Position numbers and translations under genes: made by a program | In this document: positions 1-9,683 of the stretch, in pieces | Layout: every line of letters begins with the position of its first letter | How positions within the stretch are numbered: the stretch's first letter is position 1 | The notes under the pieces: model-generated | What the model saw: the letters and a program-made list of their open reading frames with translations, nothing else | Told to the model about the DNA's origin: nothing | Database searches by the model: none | Assembly: GCA_015179125.1 (NCBI GenBank) | Contig: WHVA01000340.1 | Coordinates: 1-64,000 of the forward strand | DNA from: Gautieria morchelliformis | Lineage: Eukaryota > Basidiomycota > Agaricomycetes > Gomphales > Gomphaceae | Length of the DNA: 64,000 nucleotides | Reading direction: 5' to 3'

Positions 1-98
1 TGATATCCATGAAAGAATAGAAGTACCTTTCACGTGACGGTCCCTTGGTCTGGGCAGGCCCCCATACATTGGATACTGTTAGATCATGGACCTGATCG
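1..98 (-). pseudogene. Ty1/copia integrase fragment
   Basis: Read on the minus strand, this stretch encodes a conserved copia integrase segment: NVWGPAQT followed by YFYSFMDI. It aligns by eye with SDVWGPARH and YYVSFIDDYS in the better preserved copia copy at 2.5 kb. The motif surrounds the first catalytic aspartate of the DDE integrase core, here changed to N (NVWGP instead of DVWGP). The fragment continues beyond the left edge, so its element cannot be delimited. It stops at about position 98, where a Tc1/mariner-like reading starts on the opposite strand. Only about 30 codons are visible, so the family is clear but the subfamily is not. Confidence 0.6.
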
Positions 99-100
99 AC

Positions 101-447
101 AGCATCCTCGGTTCTTTTAGGGAATGGCTCCACGTGCTGTTTGCCTTGTATGGAATAACTGTTGGAGTTAGTACTCTCTGGGATACAATGACAGAACTTT
201 GGCTCACACGGAAACGAGTATGTCTTTTTTTTTCTGTTGTTCTTCAACCTATTTACTCCCTCCTTAGCTGTCAAATGTTGCTGCAGAGCGAAATGAAGAC
301 TTCCGAAAGGTTTTCCGCTTCCAAATTGGCCTTGAAAGCCCCAGCCGCCTTGTATTCATTGACGAGAGCCGGATCGATTGCCGCACCACGTATCGCTTGA
401 ACGGATGGGCGCAGAAAGGGAAAAGAGCAAGGTCAAAGGCTAGGTTT
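101..447 (+). pseudogene. Tc1/mariner-like DDE transposase fragment
   Basis: This is a spliced fragment of a Tc1/mariner superfamily transposase. A helix-turn-helix segment (REWLHVLFALYGITVGVS, then LTRKR) is followed by a 51-bp intron at 218-268 (GTATGT...TTAG). Removing it restores one frame running through NEDFRKVFRFQIGLES to RLVFIDESRIDCRTTYRLNG, which carries the first catalytic aspartate of the family (FIDES). The gene is cut at 447 by a copia LTR starting at 448. The second and third catalytic regions are absent from the window, so the copy is inactive. The upstream part is missing or overlaps the copia fragment at the left edge. Confidence 0.65.
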
Positions 448-935
448 TGTTGGGTGCATTTATGCTCCTGCACCAAAATCAAGCATAATATATTCAATTT
501 ATTGTGTGGTGTTTCAATATTTTCTCATACTGTTCTTGTACCATGCATCCACTCCCCTGCTTATTTTCGAAATTTTCTAGCCACTCCCTATCTCTCCATT
601 CCATTCTGTTATTTCTATTTTCACAGGCGGCTGCACCCAGCGGAGTTTGAAATGACTTCGACGCGCGAGCCCTTGGGCGCTAAAGGGCCGGGTGCAAGTA
701 TATGCCTTCTGAGACAGGATTACACTCCTCTCTCAGTGACAATAAATTCACTGAGAGAGGCGAGTAGTATCTTTCATATTTACATAGCATGTTGACTGAA
801 AATCATGTAGTATATTTGATTCTAGGTATTGTATTAATATATCAGTGACAATAAATTCACTGAGAGAGTATATTTGATTCTAGCTTTCTAAGAACTCTAC
901 CGAACCTTCCCTGCCATAGCCCCTAGTTGCTAACA
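448..935 (+). repeat. Copia-A 5' LTR (488 bp)
   Basis: Long terminal repeat starting TGTTGGGTGC and ending GTTGCTAACA. A copy of exactly the same length occurs as a solo LTR at 39,474-39,961; I estimate about 96% identity by eye. A GC-rich block near 660-700 (GGGCGCTAAAGGGCCGGGTG) is shared with the different LTR family of Copia-C, and a hairpin lies at 728-759. The sequence immediately after the LTR (AGGGTTATGGGCCC) is where primer binding is expected and also contains the gag start codon. The 5 bp before the LTR are GGTTT; no matching 3' copy can be identified because the element is truncated. Confidence 0.85.
728..759 (+). promoter_or_regulatory. LTR hairpin enclosing AATAAA
   Basis: CTCTCTCAGTGA and TCACTGAGAGAG are perfect 12-nt inverted repeats separated by an 8-nt loop that contains AATAAA. 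The same structure occurs in the solo LTR at 39,754-39,785 and in the LTR at 2,801-3,178. The Copia-C LTRs carry a related version with a different loop. Conservation across diverged copies suggests a role in 3' end formation or in RNA structure of the element; that role is inferred. Confidence 0.55.
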
Positions 936-941
936 AGGGTT

Positions 942-2706
942 ATGGGCCCTGCAGACACTTCGCAGAAGCTTTTGGGTGTGGAGAAGCTTGCAACAGATGG
1001 AAGTAATTGGCCTCTGTGGCGAGCTACTCTCACAAGTTATTTTGAGTCCAAAAATCTACTCAGGCATATAGAAGGGAGAGCCATTCGACCTCCTGATCCT
1101 CCAGTCATGCCCCCAGGCCATATTCTCACAGAAGTTGAGGAAACTCAGATTGAGAAGGCTGAGGAGAAGCTGGAGAAGTATCTTGCCAGAGAAGGACAGG
1201 CCAAAACCCAAATAATCGTCTCAGTGTCAGAGTCACTAGCTCTGATGCTACAGAAGAGACATACAGCAAAAGAAGTCTGGGATGCATTGGTCAATGAGAT
1301 GACCAAAAAGCCCAAGATGGTCCTCACCAACCTACAGAGACAGCTTCGCAGTATGAGGTGTCCTGAGGATGGAGACTTGAGAGATCACTTGGACAAGGCC
1401 CAAGACCTCTATGCTCGTCTCAATGAGATGGGAGCCAGAATTTCTGAAGGAGAGTTCACCGACATTATCCTTGCATCACTTCCACCCTCCTATGAGGCAG
1501 TTATGAATGCCCTTACCACGTCGCTCGAAGAATGTGGAATGCCCTTAGTGCCTGATGATATTATCAGAGTACTAAAGGCTCAATATGACAGGAGAAAGAC
1601 CCTCAATATTTCACAAGAAGAGCAGGCATTTATTGGTTCATCTACGAAAGGGCAGAAGGGCCGGAAAGACCCGAAGGTGCCTGCATGCACTAATTGCCAC
1701 AAGCCTGGACATGCTATAGAGAGTTGCTGGGCTAAAGGAGGTGGTAAAGAAGGCCAGGGGCCACGTCAGAAGAAGAAAGCGAAAGCCAAAAAGAAGAAGG
1801 GCAAAGCCAAGGCGAATGTTACCGAAGAAGTGTCCTCTGAGGAGGATGAGAGTGGCAGTCCAGCCGCTTTCGCCAACTTCGACTGCTCTAATTTGAGTAG
1901 TTTATCTCTGGACACTGTTGTTATCCTCGACACTGGAACGACCGCACATATGACCCCTCACAAGAATTTATTGAGGGATTACAGTCCATTCTCACAGCCG
2001 CGCACAATTCATGCAGCCAACAAAGGCACTTTTGATGCCTTCGGTTCAGGCTCACTCGTGCTATCTAACAAGGTTGGAGATAAGACTGTGAACATTACAT
2101 TGAAGGATACGTTCTATGCGCCCAAAATGGCTGTTACCCTGATCTCGATCGGCCGGTGCGATGATGCAGGCTATAACACACAAATAGCTGATCAGAAATG
2201 CACAATATCCAATCGTAAAGGCAGGATATTGATGCAAGCACCGAAGCTGAATGGCTTATATCGATTTGATTTACAACACACAAGTGCCGAAGCGCATGTA
2301 TGCGCATCAGCCATGGAAATACATCAAAAAATGGGGCACATTTCACAAAAGTCCCTACAGCATTTGCTCAACCGTGGCATGATATTAGGCATTGAATTGA
2401 GCTCAAAAGGTGACAAGGTTGTTTGCGATGCGTGCATTCAGGCGAAGATTGCACGCAAATCACTTCCTCAGGAACCCAGAAGCCGATCATCAAAATTCGG
2501 TGACAGAATTTATTCTGATGTCTGGGGACCAGCGAGACACTCCACAATTGACAAGAAATCCTATTATGTGTCTTTCATCGACGACTACTCAAGAGAATCG
2601 GTTATCTATTTGATGGCAAACAAATCGGAAGCATTTTCAAAATACAAACTCTACGAGGCCTTGATGCTTCGACAGAGGAATGTACACATCAAAGCACTTG
2701 TTTCCG
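942..2706 (+). pseudogene. Copia-A gag-protease-integrase polyprotein (truncated)
   Basis: Start chosen at 942 (MGPADTSQK) because the minus-strand relative Copia-C starts identically right after its LTR. In order: a copia Gag domain (NWPLWRATL, then LNEMGARISEGEF), a CCHC zinc knuckle (CTNCHKPGHAIESC, about 1,685-1,728), a basic Lys-rich linker, an aspartic protease with intact DTGTTAHM near 1,929, the GAG-pre-integrase zinc region (HQKMGH...CDACIQAKIA) and the start of the integrase core (YSDVWGPAR, then SFIDDYSRES). The frame is open from start to break, so this is the best preserved polyprotein N-terminus in the window. Homology to Copia-C stops after KALVS near 2,706. The rest of integrase, reverse transcriptase and RNase H are missing, so the copy is not autonomous. 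Confidence 0.85.
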
Positions 2707-2800
2707 AAAGCCTGCATGGTACGCGGTAATACAATGGGAGAGGGAGGGAGGGGAAGTGAAACAATAGCGAAAAACTATGGGAATGTTAGCTAGAGCATGG
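2707..2800. other. Unassigned junction with purine run
   Basis: About 95 bp between the break in Copia-A and the next LTR. It contains a G/A run at 2,736-2,757 but no recognisable coding sequence. The purine run is too far from the LTR at 2,801 to be its polypurine tract with confidence. Confidence 0.4.
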
Positions 2801-3178
2801 TGTTGTGTGGATATATGCTGCTGCACCAAAATCAAGCATAATATATTCAATTCATTGTATGGTGTTCCACTTCTTCCTCACATTGTTCTTGCACCATGCA
2901 TCCATTTCCCAGACTATTTTATAAACTTTCTGATCACACTTTATTTTTCTATTTTGTTTTGTTTTCTTTATTTTCACAGCCGGCTCCATCCAGTGGTGTT
3001 TGAAATGGCTTCGACGTGCGAACTCATGGGCGCTAAAGGGCCGGGTGCAGGTATATGTGTTCTGAGACAGCATAATGCCCCTCTCTCAGTGACAATAAAT
3101 TCACTGAGAGAGTGAATTTAATTCTAGCTTTCTGGAAAGTCCACAGAACCTTCCCTGCCATAACCCGAGTTGCTAACA
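2801..3178 (+). repeat. Copia-A family LTR, second divergent copy (378 bp)
   Basis: Starts TGTTGTGTGG and ends GTTGCTAACA. It aligns along its length with the 488-bp LTR at 448-935 but lacks about 110 bp near the 3' part and is clearly more diverged. It is followed directly by the primer-binding/gag start sequence (AGGGTTATGGGCCCC), so it is the 5' LTR of a second element rather than the 3' LTR of the first. The AATAAA-loop hairpin is retained. Confidence 0.8.
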
Positions 3179-3184
3179 AGGGTT

Positions 3185-3269
3185 ATGGGCCCCAGAGACA
3201 CTTCACAGAAGCTTTTGCATGTAGAGAAGGTTGCAACAGATGGAAGTAATTGGCCTCTGTGGCGAGCTA
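3185..3269 (+). pseudogene. Copia-A2 gag start (part 1, interrupted)
   Basis: MGPRDTSQKLLHVEKVATDG, then SNWPLWRA, matches the first residues of the Copia-A Gag. The frame is broken at AGCTA (3,265-3,269), where Copia-B has inserted, and resumes at 7,848 after the insertion. Together the two parts form a short 5' remnant of a second family A element. Confidence 0.8.
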
Positions 3270-3382
3270 TGTTGCTATTGGTCATGCGTGTTGATTAGTC
3301 AGTCTCTAGCAGCCATATAGTAGTCGGAGTTCGAAGGTAGAACTCTATTCGGTGATTCTACCTTCGAACTCAGGTTTTGACA
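3270..3382 (+). repeat. Copia-B 5' LTR (113 bp, internally deleted)
   Basis: Begins TGTTGCTATTGG and ends TTTTGACA, followed by GGTTATGGGCCCC, the likely primer-binding site. Relative to the right LTR it lacks about 70 bp between two copies of a 29-bp direct repeat beginning ATTCGGTGATTC, consistent with deletion by slippage or recombination. Confidence 0.85.
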
Positions 3383-3450
3383 GGTTATGGGCCCCGTGCC
3401 TTGATCAAAGGAAAAGGAATCCATCTGGAACTCAGCCATCATCACCCAAC

Positions 3451-4215
3451 ATGTCGGACTCAGAGACTGAGAACCGCGCGAGAGGCATGAAACTCACGAG
3501 CACCAACTACAACACGTGGATGGTTGCGATGCAAGGAAAGTTGATGACCGTCAACGCGTGGCGAATAGTCACAGAGGACTCAAAGAAACCAACCGACACA
3601 GCGCTGATAGAAAAGTGGCTATTGAAGAGAGAAGAAGCCGCTGGTATTCTACTGAAGTCGTTGTCCCACACACAGTATGTCCACATCGAGGGCCTGATGG
3701 ACGATCCAGTCGAGATGTGGAAGAAACTAAAAATGGCTCACCGATCCCAAGTGGCGAACAGCCGCTTCCACGCGATACAGAAGCTGCTGAACATATGAAA
3801 AGAGGACACTGAACCCCTTACAGACTACATCACCCGTATAAACACCGCCACAAACGATCTCATAGCTCTAGCACCCAGCGCACTCACCGTCCAGCATATC
3901 GTCGATGAAATTGGAATTCACGCGGCCATCGCTGGACTCGACCAAATCGAGTACGGCGCATTCACATCATCCCTACTCCTGATCGGCACACTTGATCGCA
4001 CCACCGTCTCCACAGCTTTCCGGAACGAGGATATGAAGCGTCAAGCGAACTTAGTGTCGTCAGGAACGGCACTCACCATAGCTAGAGGAAAGAAGACCAC
4101 CATCCAAACGTGCACGGTATGCAACAAGCGAGGCCACTTGGCAGACCAATGCTGGATCGTCCATCCAGAGCTTCGACCAGCACAATTGAGACATGATGGA
4201 AAGAGTGCAAACTGA
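3451..4215 (+). pseudogene. Copia-B Gag
   Basis: Start at 3,451 (MSDSETENRARG), the first ATG after the LTR giving a copia Gag. It contains the usual N-terminal motif (LTSTNYNTWMVAMQGKLM), a middle region (VEMWKKLKMAHRS, LAPSALTVQHIVDEI) and a CCHC knuckle (CTVCNKRGHLADQC) near 4,111-4,152. The frame is broken by TGA at 3,796-3,798 and again at 4,213-4,215; the first fits a CGA (Arg) codon changed by one transition. Protease and integrase continue downstream in the same frame, as in a single polyprotein. Confidence 0.8.
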
Positions 4216-4281
4216 GCAAAGGAGAACACTGAGGAGAACGTATCTGACTCAGTAACACAAGAACTTGCCGGAAATGCAAGT

Positions 4282-5766
4282 TTGCAGCCCCTACCCTCAT
4301 CGTCCACCAGCAACAACGCTGACTTACATTGGAACACAGATACAGGCGCCACTAGCCATATGATGCCGCATCGCCATTGGTTGCGTGATTACGAACCATA
4401 TCGCGTACCCATTCGACTGGCAACGTATGAAGTGGTGTACTCAGCGGGAAAGGGCCAAATATTATTTGCACCCATAATAAATGGGAAGGTGGCGCAAAAT
4501 GTTATCCTCTCAAAAGTCTCACACGCACCTTCTCTCCAAAACAATCTCCTCGCTGTTCTGAACCTCACTACACATCATGAATTCACAGTCAGTATTATAA
4601 AGGATCGCATCTCGTTCTTCCAAGGGGGGAACCTGCGTTTTTATGCCGCAGTGCGGAACGGCACAGGTTACCTGATAGGAAACACCGTACCCAGCTCAGA
4701 ACAGGCCCTTGTCGCCTCATCGTTAGAGGATCGCCCACTATGGCACAAACGGCTTGCCCATATTGGATCGGCACGTCTGGAGAGATTGCTAGACCATGAC
4801 ATGGCTCATGGAATAAAAATAAATTCATGTGCAAACATACCGACCCTCTGTGAACCATGCATCGCCGCGAAGCAACACCGCGACCCCTTCCCAAAAAGGA
4901 CTAATAGCCATGCCTTGAAACCACTCGACCTTATTGTTTCAGATGTACACGGACCACTGCCAGTCCGCACTGCATCTGGGCATCGCTACTGGATAACGTT
5001 CATGGACGATCACACGAGATATAGATGTGTATACCTTCTAAGAGTGAAGGATGAGGCTTTTGATGCATATTGTGCCTATGAAGCATTTGCCGAGAACCAA
5101 ACGGGCTCGAGGGTGAGAAGGTTCAGAGACGACAAAGGTGGAGAATACATGGGACAAAAGTGGGACGAACACTTCAAACGCCGAGGTATAATTCACGAGC
5201 ACACTACGAAAGCCACACCACAACAAAATGGAATCTCAGAGCGCACGAATCGTACTCTCATCGAGGGAACGGTCGCACTGCTACAGCAAGCTCGCCTACC
5301 AGCGATGATGTGAGGGGACGCCCTGAAACTATTAGTGCATATGGTCAATGCCACTCCAACCGCTGCTTTCCCACACATGACACCCTACGAAGCCTGGCAT
5401 GGTCACAAGCCAGACCTTGGTATGCTCCGCACATTTGGGTGCACCCCCTATGTCCATGTGCAGAAAGGAGACCGAAATGGATTGCAACCAAGGACTCGAA
5501 AGTGCATATACCTTGGTTTTGAAACTGGGTATAAGGGCTGGCACTGCTTTGATCCCATCACAAAACGCACCGTCATATCTCACGATGTTATCTTCAATGA
5601 ATCTGAATTCCCAGGCTTATCCACATCAAATCCCACTAACCATGAATCTCTCCTGCCTGCGCCCATGCTAACCCCAAGGGAAGCAGCCGTTCCACCAGAC
5701 GTCGCTCAAGATCTGCAAGATCCAAACCCTGCACTTGACCCCCCTAACGAAGGCCTCGAAGACTAA
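4282..5766 (+). pseudogene. Copia-B protease and integrase
   Basis: Same frame as the Gag. A protease active site DTGATSHM lies near 4,339. The pre-integrase zinc region (LWHKRLAHIG...LCEPCIAAKQHR) and the DDE integrase core follow: first Asp in VSDVHGPLP, second in RFRDDKGGEYMG, Glu region in KATPQQNGISERTNRT. The C-terminal integrase region includes TPYEAWHGHKPDL and RTFGCTPYVHV. Stops at 5,311 (TGA, expected Trp) and 5,764 (TAA) break the frame; both fit single transitions. Catalytic residues are otherwise intact, suggesting recent loss of function. Confidence 0.85.
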
Positions 5767-5823
5767 CCCGTCCCCAATCCAGATCCACTGCCTCCTATCC
5801 CACCAGTCCCAGATCAACCACAC

Positions 5824-7616
5824 TTGCCCGTTGACGAGCCCCGCCGTTCAAGCAGAAATACTACTCGGGTCGACTACCGACATCTCCATGACCCATTCCT
5901 CCGACCACGTCCACCACCACACCATGACTCAGTCCCTGAGGGGGGTGCAGCAGCGATCACGTCCATCATAGAAGCCTTGGAATTTGTCCACGATGAGCAA
6001 GCCACTCCCAGCGGCAGCACGTCTCCACCAGGAACCATCGAAATAGCCCTGAATGTGACAATCAAAGACGATAGGGTCCCCAAAACCTTTGCAGAAGCGA
6101 TGTGATGATCCGACAACCAACTGTGGAAAGGGTCAACAGATGCGGAGATCCAAGAACTCCTAAACAATGGGACATGGGAAGTCGTGGGGCTGCCACATGG
6201 AGAGAAAGCCATCGGGTCGAGATGGGTGTTCTGAATAAAGCTCCACTCAGATGGATCCCTGGACAAGTACAAGAGCCGTCTAGTAGCAAAAGGGTATACC
6301 CAACGACCAGGCATTGATTACGATGAAGTGTTTGCTCCCACAGCAAGATGGGCTGCCTTGTGCACCATACTAGCTCAGGGAGCACTCCAAGGAGCGCACA
6401 TCGAATCGGTCGACTCTCAAATGCCTATCTCAACGGAATACTGGGTGATGATGCCAATATTTACATGGAACAGCCAGAAGGATATTGTCAAGGGGGAAAA
6501 GACTGGGTATGCAAACTAAAGAGAGGACTTTACAGGCTTAAATAGAGTGGGAGGCTATGGTACGAGCGACTCGGGGCCGCACTAGAAAGTCTAGGATTCA
6601 ACCGTCTCCAATCGGATCCGAGCATTTATATCTGGACGAACGATGCTACGAAGATTGTCATTCCAGTCTTTGTCGATGACCTAACTCTAGTATCAAGTTC
6701 TAAACCAGATCTAGACCGAATAAAGGGCGAACTTGCCAAGATATTCAAACTAAAAGATCTGGGAGCAACGACATCACTATTGGGTGTAGAAGTGGATTAC
6801 AACCGCTCACAGAAGACGCTGAAGCTCTCGCAGAAGCAATATATAAAGAATATTCTGGAACGGTTCCACATGGCAGACTGCCGCCCAATATTCACACCCA
6901 TGACTCCTGGACTAAATTTAAGTTCAGCCATGGGACCGTCAACCCCTGAAGAGATAGAGGAGATGCGAAATACACTGTACCTGAACGCAGTTGGCACATT
7001 AAACTATCTTGCAATAGCAACCCGCCCGGACATCGCATACACTGTAGGATGCCTTGCACGCTTCAACTCAAACCCTGGTCCTGCGCACTGGGCAGCTGTG
7101 AAACATCTCCTATGATACTTGCAAGGAACTATACACATTGCGCTCACCTTTGCCCCTAACAACTCGACTGAAGCATTCCAAACGTGGGCGGATGCCAACC
7201 ACGGGGGGAATCCCGACAATGGCAGATCAACCTCCGGATTCCTAGCCAAAGTCGGGACAGGAGCGGTCAGCTGGGCCAGCAAATTGCAGAATATAGTCAC
7301 ACTTTCTACAACAGAAGCCGAATTTGTTGCCGCCACCCTAGCCGGAACCGAGATCGTATGGTTGCGGAACCTATTCGACGAACTTGGATCCAAAATCGAA
7401 AAGCCATCCTCTCTCCACATAGACAACCAATCCGCCCTGTCCGTAGCCAAAAATCTGGAGCACCACGGGTGTATGAAACACCTCGACCTTCATTTCTTTT
7501 GGTTACGCGAAAAGGTCGCAGAAAGGCTCATCCGAGTAGGCTACGTACCTACGAAGGATATGCTGGCGGACCTATTAACAAAGGCGCTACCGCGCGAGTC
7601 ATTGGAACGACACTGA
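5824..7616 (+). pseudogene. Copia-B reverse transcriptase and RNase H
   Basis: The linker (LPVDEPRRSSRNTTR) leads into RVT_2-type reverse transcriptase: [39 protein letters not shown], catalytic FVDDLTLVS near 6,671, LKDLGATTSLLGVEVDY and PDIAYTVGCLARF. RNase H follows (WADANHGGNPDNGRSTSGF, STTEAEFVAA, HIDNQSALSVAKN). Stops occur at about 6,103, 6,106, 6,232, 6,543 and 7,113, and there is one frameshift near 6,413 just before SNAYLNG. Several stops replace residues that are Arg, Gln or Trp in relatives. The RNase H portion 7,119-7,613 is fully open to the terminal stop. Confidence 0.85.
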
Positions 7617-7665
7617 CGCGCTATGGGACTCTTCTAGCTGGGAGCTTGACTTCGTCAGGGTGGTG

Positions 7666-7847
7666 TGTCGCTATTGGTCATGCGTGTTGATTAGTCAGTC
7701 TCTAGCAGCTACATAGTCGTCGGAGTTCGAAGGTAGAACTCTATTCGGTGATTCTACCTTCGAACTCAGGTACGTGCGTATTACTTACCCTACATAGCAA
7801 TCATAATAACCATTCGGTGATTCTACCTTCGAACTCAGGTTTTCACA
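7666..7847 (+). repeat. Copia-B 3' LTR (182 bp)
   Basis: Starts TGTCGCTATTGG and ends TTTTCACA, then the duplicated target AGCTA. It carries two copies of a direct repeat beginning ATTCGGTGATTC, about 70 bp apart, which explains the shortened left LTR. It is preceded by a G-rich stretch (TCAGGGTGG) that may serve as polypurine tract. Confidence 0.85.
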
Positions 7848-7967
7848 AGCTACTGTCACAAGTTATTTCGAGTCCAAAAATCTACTCAGGCAAATAGAAG
7901 GGAAGGCAGTAAGGTCTCCTCATCCCCCAGTCATACCTCCAAGCCATATTGCAACAGATGCTGAGGA
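7848..7967 (+). pseudogene. Copia-A2 gag (part 2)
   Basis: Continuation of the interrupted gag after the duplicated AGCTA: SYFESKNLLRQIEGKA, then PPVIPPSHI, aligning with residues about 35-70 of the Copia-A Gag. It is truncated at 7,968 by the LTR of the minus-strand Copia-C. No other part of this second element remains. Confidence 0.8.
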
Positions 7968-8452
7968 TGTAGAGGACAGGAATTATAGGCAGTAGGACTG
8001 GACTTTGGAGTCAAAAGAATGGACTAGAAATCAATCCACTCTCTCAGTGAATTTAGTTGTCACTGAATATATTATACACTACCTAGAAATCAATTCACTA
8101 CAGGATTTCTGGGTCAAAAAATCAAAGGAAAATAAGACTAATTTACTTGCCTCTCTCAGTGAATTTAGCTGTCACTGAGAGAGGGGGGAAATGTGTCTCA
8201 TGCGCATATACTACCAGCCGGCCCTTTAGCGCTCATGGCAGCGCGCGTCGAAATGATTACGTAAGGGTGCCGGTGGCGAAAAGAAGAAAATCAAATCGAA
8301 ATAGAAGTACAAATCTTTCATAGAAAATTTCGGAAAACTTCTGAAAAATAAAATGATCATAGAAGAACAATATGAAAAGAAATTGGAAAGAAATACGAAT
8401 GGTGGCATTTATTTGGCTTGATTTTGGTGCAGGAGCATAAATGCACCCAACA
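7968..8452 (-). repeat. Copia-C 3' LTR (485 bp)
   Basis: On the minus strand it starts TGTTGGGTGCATTTATGCTC and ends CCTGTCCTCTACA. The first roughly 35 bp are essentially the same as in the Copia-A LTR, and the block GCGCTAAAGGGCCGG is shared, while the rest differs. It contains the CTCTCTCAGTGA hairpin with a different loop. The internal side carries a purine run on the minus strand (TTGAGGGGGCA), the expected polypurine tract. Two further fragments of this LTR family occur at 56,215-56,312 and 59,998-60,332. Confidence 0.85.
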
Positions 8453-8465
8453 TGCCCCCTCAAGC

Positions 8466-9683
8466 CTAATATATTCCAAGCTTCTCATTGAGGATCTTCA
8501 CTCTAGGACTAGGAAGTCCTTTAGTGAGCATATCTGCTAACCTTTGTTTGGTTGGCAAATAAACGAGCTTGGCTTCTTGATTTTTGATTATATCTCGAAG
8601 GAAATATAATCTGATGTCAAAATGCTTGGTTCTCGTGTATTGTTCAGTGCCATAAGTAATTGAAATGGCTGATTGATTGTCTGAATAAACTTGGACGGGT
8701 TTGTTCAGTGGTTGGAATACTTCAGAAATAAAATGGTGCATCCAGAGAGCTTCTTTGCCCGCATGGGTCAGGGCGACGAATTCGGCTTCAGTTGATGAGA
8801 GGGCTACTATCAACTGTTTCTGGAAACTCCATGAAACAGTGCCCCCATCAATCTGAAATAAATATGCCGAATATGAATGCCTGTGACTCTGTGAACCCCA
8901 ATCCACATCTGAATACCCCTTCAAGCCATCTCGATTTCTTCCAAGTGTCAATTTTGAATGCTTCGTGCCTTTCAGATATTTGAAGACACGTTTAACTGCA
9001 TTCAAATGTGTACCACCTGGATTCTCAAGAAATTGTGAGAGTAATGACACCGCAAATGCAATGTCAGGTCACATGGCTACAGCTGCCCACATCAGTGATC
9101 CTATGGCTTGCCTGTATAGAAACTTTGACATGGCTTTCTTGCTTCTCTCTGTAGAAGGAGACTGGTCTTTAGATAATTTAATGGCTGGATCAAGAGGCGT
9201 AGCATAGGTCTTCGCATCTTCAAGATTGAATTTTTTGATGATTTTCTTGATGTATGCGGGTTGTGAAATTGCAATGGTTTTCTTCTGCGAGTCCCTTTTG
9301 ATTTTGAGGTTCAATAACCAATGAATCTCACCTAGATCTTTCATGCTGAAGACCTGAGCAAGATCTCGTTTGACATCATCCAGGACTGACTGATTTTCTG
9401 CTGTGATGGTGAGGTCATCCACAGCTGTTGCAATGATCACATGCCCCTTTCCCCCACGTCTATAAAACACAGCTCCATCTGTGGCTGACAGAGTGAATCC
9501 TAACTTGTGGAATTCACCACTTAGATGTTTGTACCATTCCCTTCCAGATTGTTTGAGGCCATAAAGTGCTTTCTTCAAAAGGAGCACTTCGTCTGTGTCT
9601 CCTGACTCATATCCATATGGCATCAATCTCAGAGGATAATTCTTGGTCAAATGGATTTTCATTATGGTCCTCAACGTCCTCAT
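8466..9683 (-). pseudogene. Copia-C reverse transcriptase (N-truncated) and RNase H
   Basis: The minus strand encodes the C-terminal part of a copia reverse transcriptase: LLKKALYGLKQSGREWYK, the catalytic region VDDLTITAE (AVDD rather than the usual YVDD) and SMKDLGEIHWLL. After a stop near 9,069 RNase H follows: YSDVDWGSQSHRHSYSAY, SSTEAEFVALTHAGKEALWM, YSDNQSAISI. The first reverse transcriptase blocks (fingers and the palm block with the first catalytic Asp) are absent, and the reading frame shifts at the deletion point near 9,617. The enzyme cannot have been functional. Confidence 0.85.

Larger units (their letters stand above)
3270..7847 (+). mobile_element. Copia-B: complete but dead Ty1/copia element
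   Basis: Full-length element of 4,578 bp with two LTRs, inserted in the gag gene of Copia-A2. The target AGCTA is duplicated at 3,265-3,269 and 7,848-7,852, a 5-bp duplication typical of copia integrases. Internal order is Gag, protease, integrase, reverse transcriptase, RNase H, diagnostic of copia. The left LTR is shorter than the right (113 versus 182 bp) because one of two internal direct repeats and the spacer are missing. The internal region carries about nine in-frame stops and one frameshift, so all proteins are broken. Confidence 0.9.

Noticed and set aside
2736-2757. Polypurine tract for an LTR at 2,801
   Set aside because: About 45 bp away from the LTR, while true tracts abut it; kept only as a purine run.
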